DNA of 64,000 nt from NCBI GenBank assembly GCA_963695085.1, contig CAVOFV010000003.1, positions 186,001-250,000 on the forward strand, in the 5' to 3' direction. Source of the stretch: SG8-30 sp963695085 (GTDB lineage: Bacteria > Pseudomonadota > Gammaproteobacteria > Steroidobacterales > Steroidobacteraceae). Position numbers and translations under genes: made by a program. The notes beneath the pieces were generated by a model. That model did not search any database. It was not told the DNA's origin and saw nothing but the letters and a program-made list of their open reading frames with translations. Positions within the stretch are counted from its first letter, which is position 1. Each line of letters begins with the position of its first letter. Shown in pieces: positions 63,115 to 64,000 of this stretch.

Positions 63115-64000
63115 TCAGCCCGGGTGGCGCGCGACCGTGCGCTGCAGCGAGCGGTTGCCGGGGCTGTCTTCGCCAGCCTCCGCCCACAGCCGTTTCGCCT
63201 CTTCGCGGCGGCCCTGGGCCCACAGTACTTCGCCAAGGTGCGCGGCCACCTCCGGGTCGCGGGACCGTTCCCAGGCGCGTTCCAGCCACGGCAGCGATTC
63301 CAGCGGGCGCTCGAGCCGGAACAGCGCCCAGCCCATCGAGTCCATCACCGCATAGCTGTCGGGGCGTCCCTCGATCGCGCGGCGCACCAGCTCGTAGCCC
63401 TCTGCCGCGCGGCCGGTGCGGTCCGCCAGCGTGTAGCCGAGCGCGTTGAGCGCCGTGGGGTCGTCGGGACGGCGCCGCAATGCGTCGCGCAGGACGGCGA
63501 TGGCGTCGGGCACCCGGTCCAGGCGCTCCAGCAGGTAGCCACGCCCGAGTTGCAGGTCGCTGTCGTCCGGATACAGTGCCGCCGCCCGGTCCAGCAGCCG
63601 CAGCGCATCGACGCCGCGGCCCTCCTCCTCGAGCCGGGCGACGAGACCGTAGACGACGTCGCGGGCGCGCTCTGGCGACTGCTCGAGGAAATCCTCCAGG
63701 ACCTGCTCGGCGCGCTGCGGCGCACCCAGCTCGATGTTGAGCCGGTGCGCCCGTAACTGCGAGGCCACCGCCCGCGGGCCGGACGTCACGCGCTCCAGCA
63801 GCCGGACGGCAAGCGGCATGTCCGCGTGTTTCTCGGCCAGCAGCCCCAGGTAGGCCAACGCGGTCTGGTCGCCGCGGGACAGCTGCGCCAGGTCCTTGAA
63901 GGCCCTGGCCGCACCTTCGTAGTCGCCCAGGGACCAGTCCAGCGAGCCGAGTCCCTCCAGCGCCTGCGGCACGGCCGTGCCCGACTTGCGCAGGTCCGCG
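63115..64000 (-). CDS. Tetratricopeptide-repeat protein, C-terminal part (cut by window edge)
   Basis: This is a helical-repeat scaffold protein read from the right edge to the stop at 63115, about 295 residues visible. Several TPR units are clear (LGSLDWSLGDYEGAARAFKD; VDALRLLDRAAALYPDDSDL; RLDRVPDAIAVLRDALRRRP; DPTALNALGYTLADRTGRAA). TPR proteins in this position upstream of lolB are common in related genomes and are thought to be periplasmic or lipoproteins; the start lies outside the window. Function not known. Confidence 0.88.
   Translation of the reverse strand, partial: ADLRKSGTAVPQALEGLGSLDWSLGDYEGAARAFKDLAQLSRGDQTALAYLGLLAEKHADMPLAVRLLERVTSGPRAVASQLRAHRLNIELGAPQRAEQVLEDFLEQSPERARDVVYGLVARLEEEGRGVDALRLLDRAAALYPDDSDLQLGRGYLLERLDRVPDAIAVLRDALRRRPDDPTALNALGYTLADRTGRAAEGYELVRRAIEGRPDSYAVMDSMGWALFRLERPLESLPWLERAWERSRDPEVAAHLGEVLWAQGRREEAKRLWAEAGEDSPGNRSLQRTVARHPG

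Overview
The window looks like a piece of chromosome from a high-GC environmental gammaproteobacterium. The strongest evidence is the right end, where lolB, ispE, tRNA-Gln, prs, rplY, pth and ychF lie together in the order familiar from Pseudomonas and Xanthomonas relatives. A fused RlmKL methyltransferase, AceK, a long CTC-type ribosomal protein L25 and a bkd operon with a divergent Lrp-type regulator agree with this. No genus can be named from the sequence alone.

Layout, left to right. (1) 1-11.5 kb is a copper/silver defence locus on the minus strand: a small periplasmic protein, a c-type cytochrome with a metal-binding tail, cusR, cusS, cusC, cusB, cusA, a CopG/DUF411 protein and the start of a CopA-type ATPase. 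Between about 1.28 and 8.25 kb the reading frames break every few hundred bases; most breaks I could resolve are single extra bases, which points to uncorrected sequence rather than dead genes. (2) 11.8-14.9 kb holds icd followed by aceK, the enzyme that phosphorylates Icd. (3) 15-20.1 kb carries ilvE and the branched-chain keto-acid dehydrogenase genes bkdA1-A2-B with divergent bkdR. (4) 20.1-34.4 kb mixes housekeeping and polyamine genes: an HDOD protein, polyphosphate glucokinase, a polyamine-binding protein, PuuA-like and PuuB-like enzymes, RlmKL, AguB, a cupin, a phosphotransferase-kinase fusion, a tandem universal stress protein and GabT. Together AguB, PuuA, PuuB and GabT would cover much of the route from agmatine and putrescine through GABA towards succinate.

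(5) 34.4-49.1 kb: tRNA-Met, a WS/DGAT acyltransferase with a histone-like tail, tryptophanase, then a cluster that looks built for taking up and breaking down a hydrophobic compound: MFS transporter, TonB-dependent receptor, TetR regulator, ketoacyl-synthase-III-like protein, acyl-CoA ligase, alpha/beta hydrolase, PHB-depolymerase-type esterase and acyl-CoA dehydrogenase. (6) 49.1-55.8 kb is an accessory region, visibly less GC-rich. It begins with a Tat-signal gene cut short at an inverted-repeat element and continues with an antiporter. It then holds four single genes on the same strand, each bounded by copies of a roughly 75-base imperfectly palindromic repeat, an arrangement like a mobile gene-cassette array. 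A YidB-like protein and a short-chain dehydrogenase follow. (7) 55.9-64 kb returns to core genes: a POT peptide transporter and the ychF-to-lolB block, ending in a TPR protein cut by the window edge.

The most noteworthy observation is the cassette-like repeat array at 51.0-53.6 kb. Next come the WS/DGAT basic tail, the ketoacyl-synthase III relative with an altered catalytic triad, and the insertion-dominated frame disruption of the cus locus.
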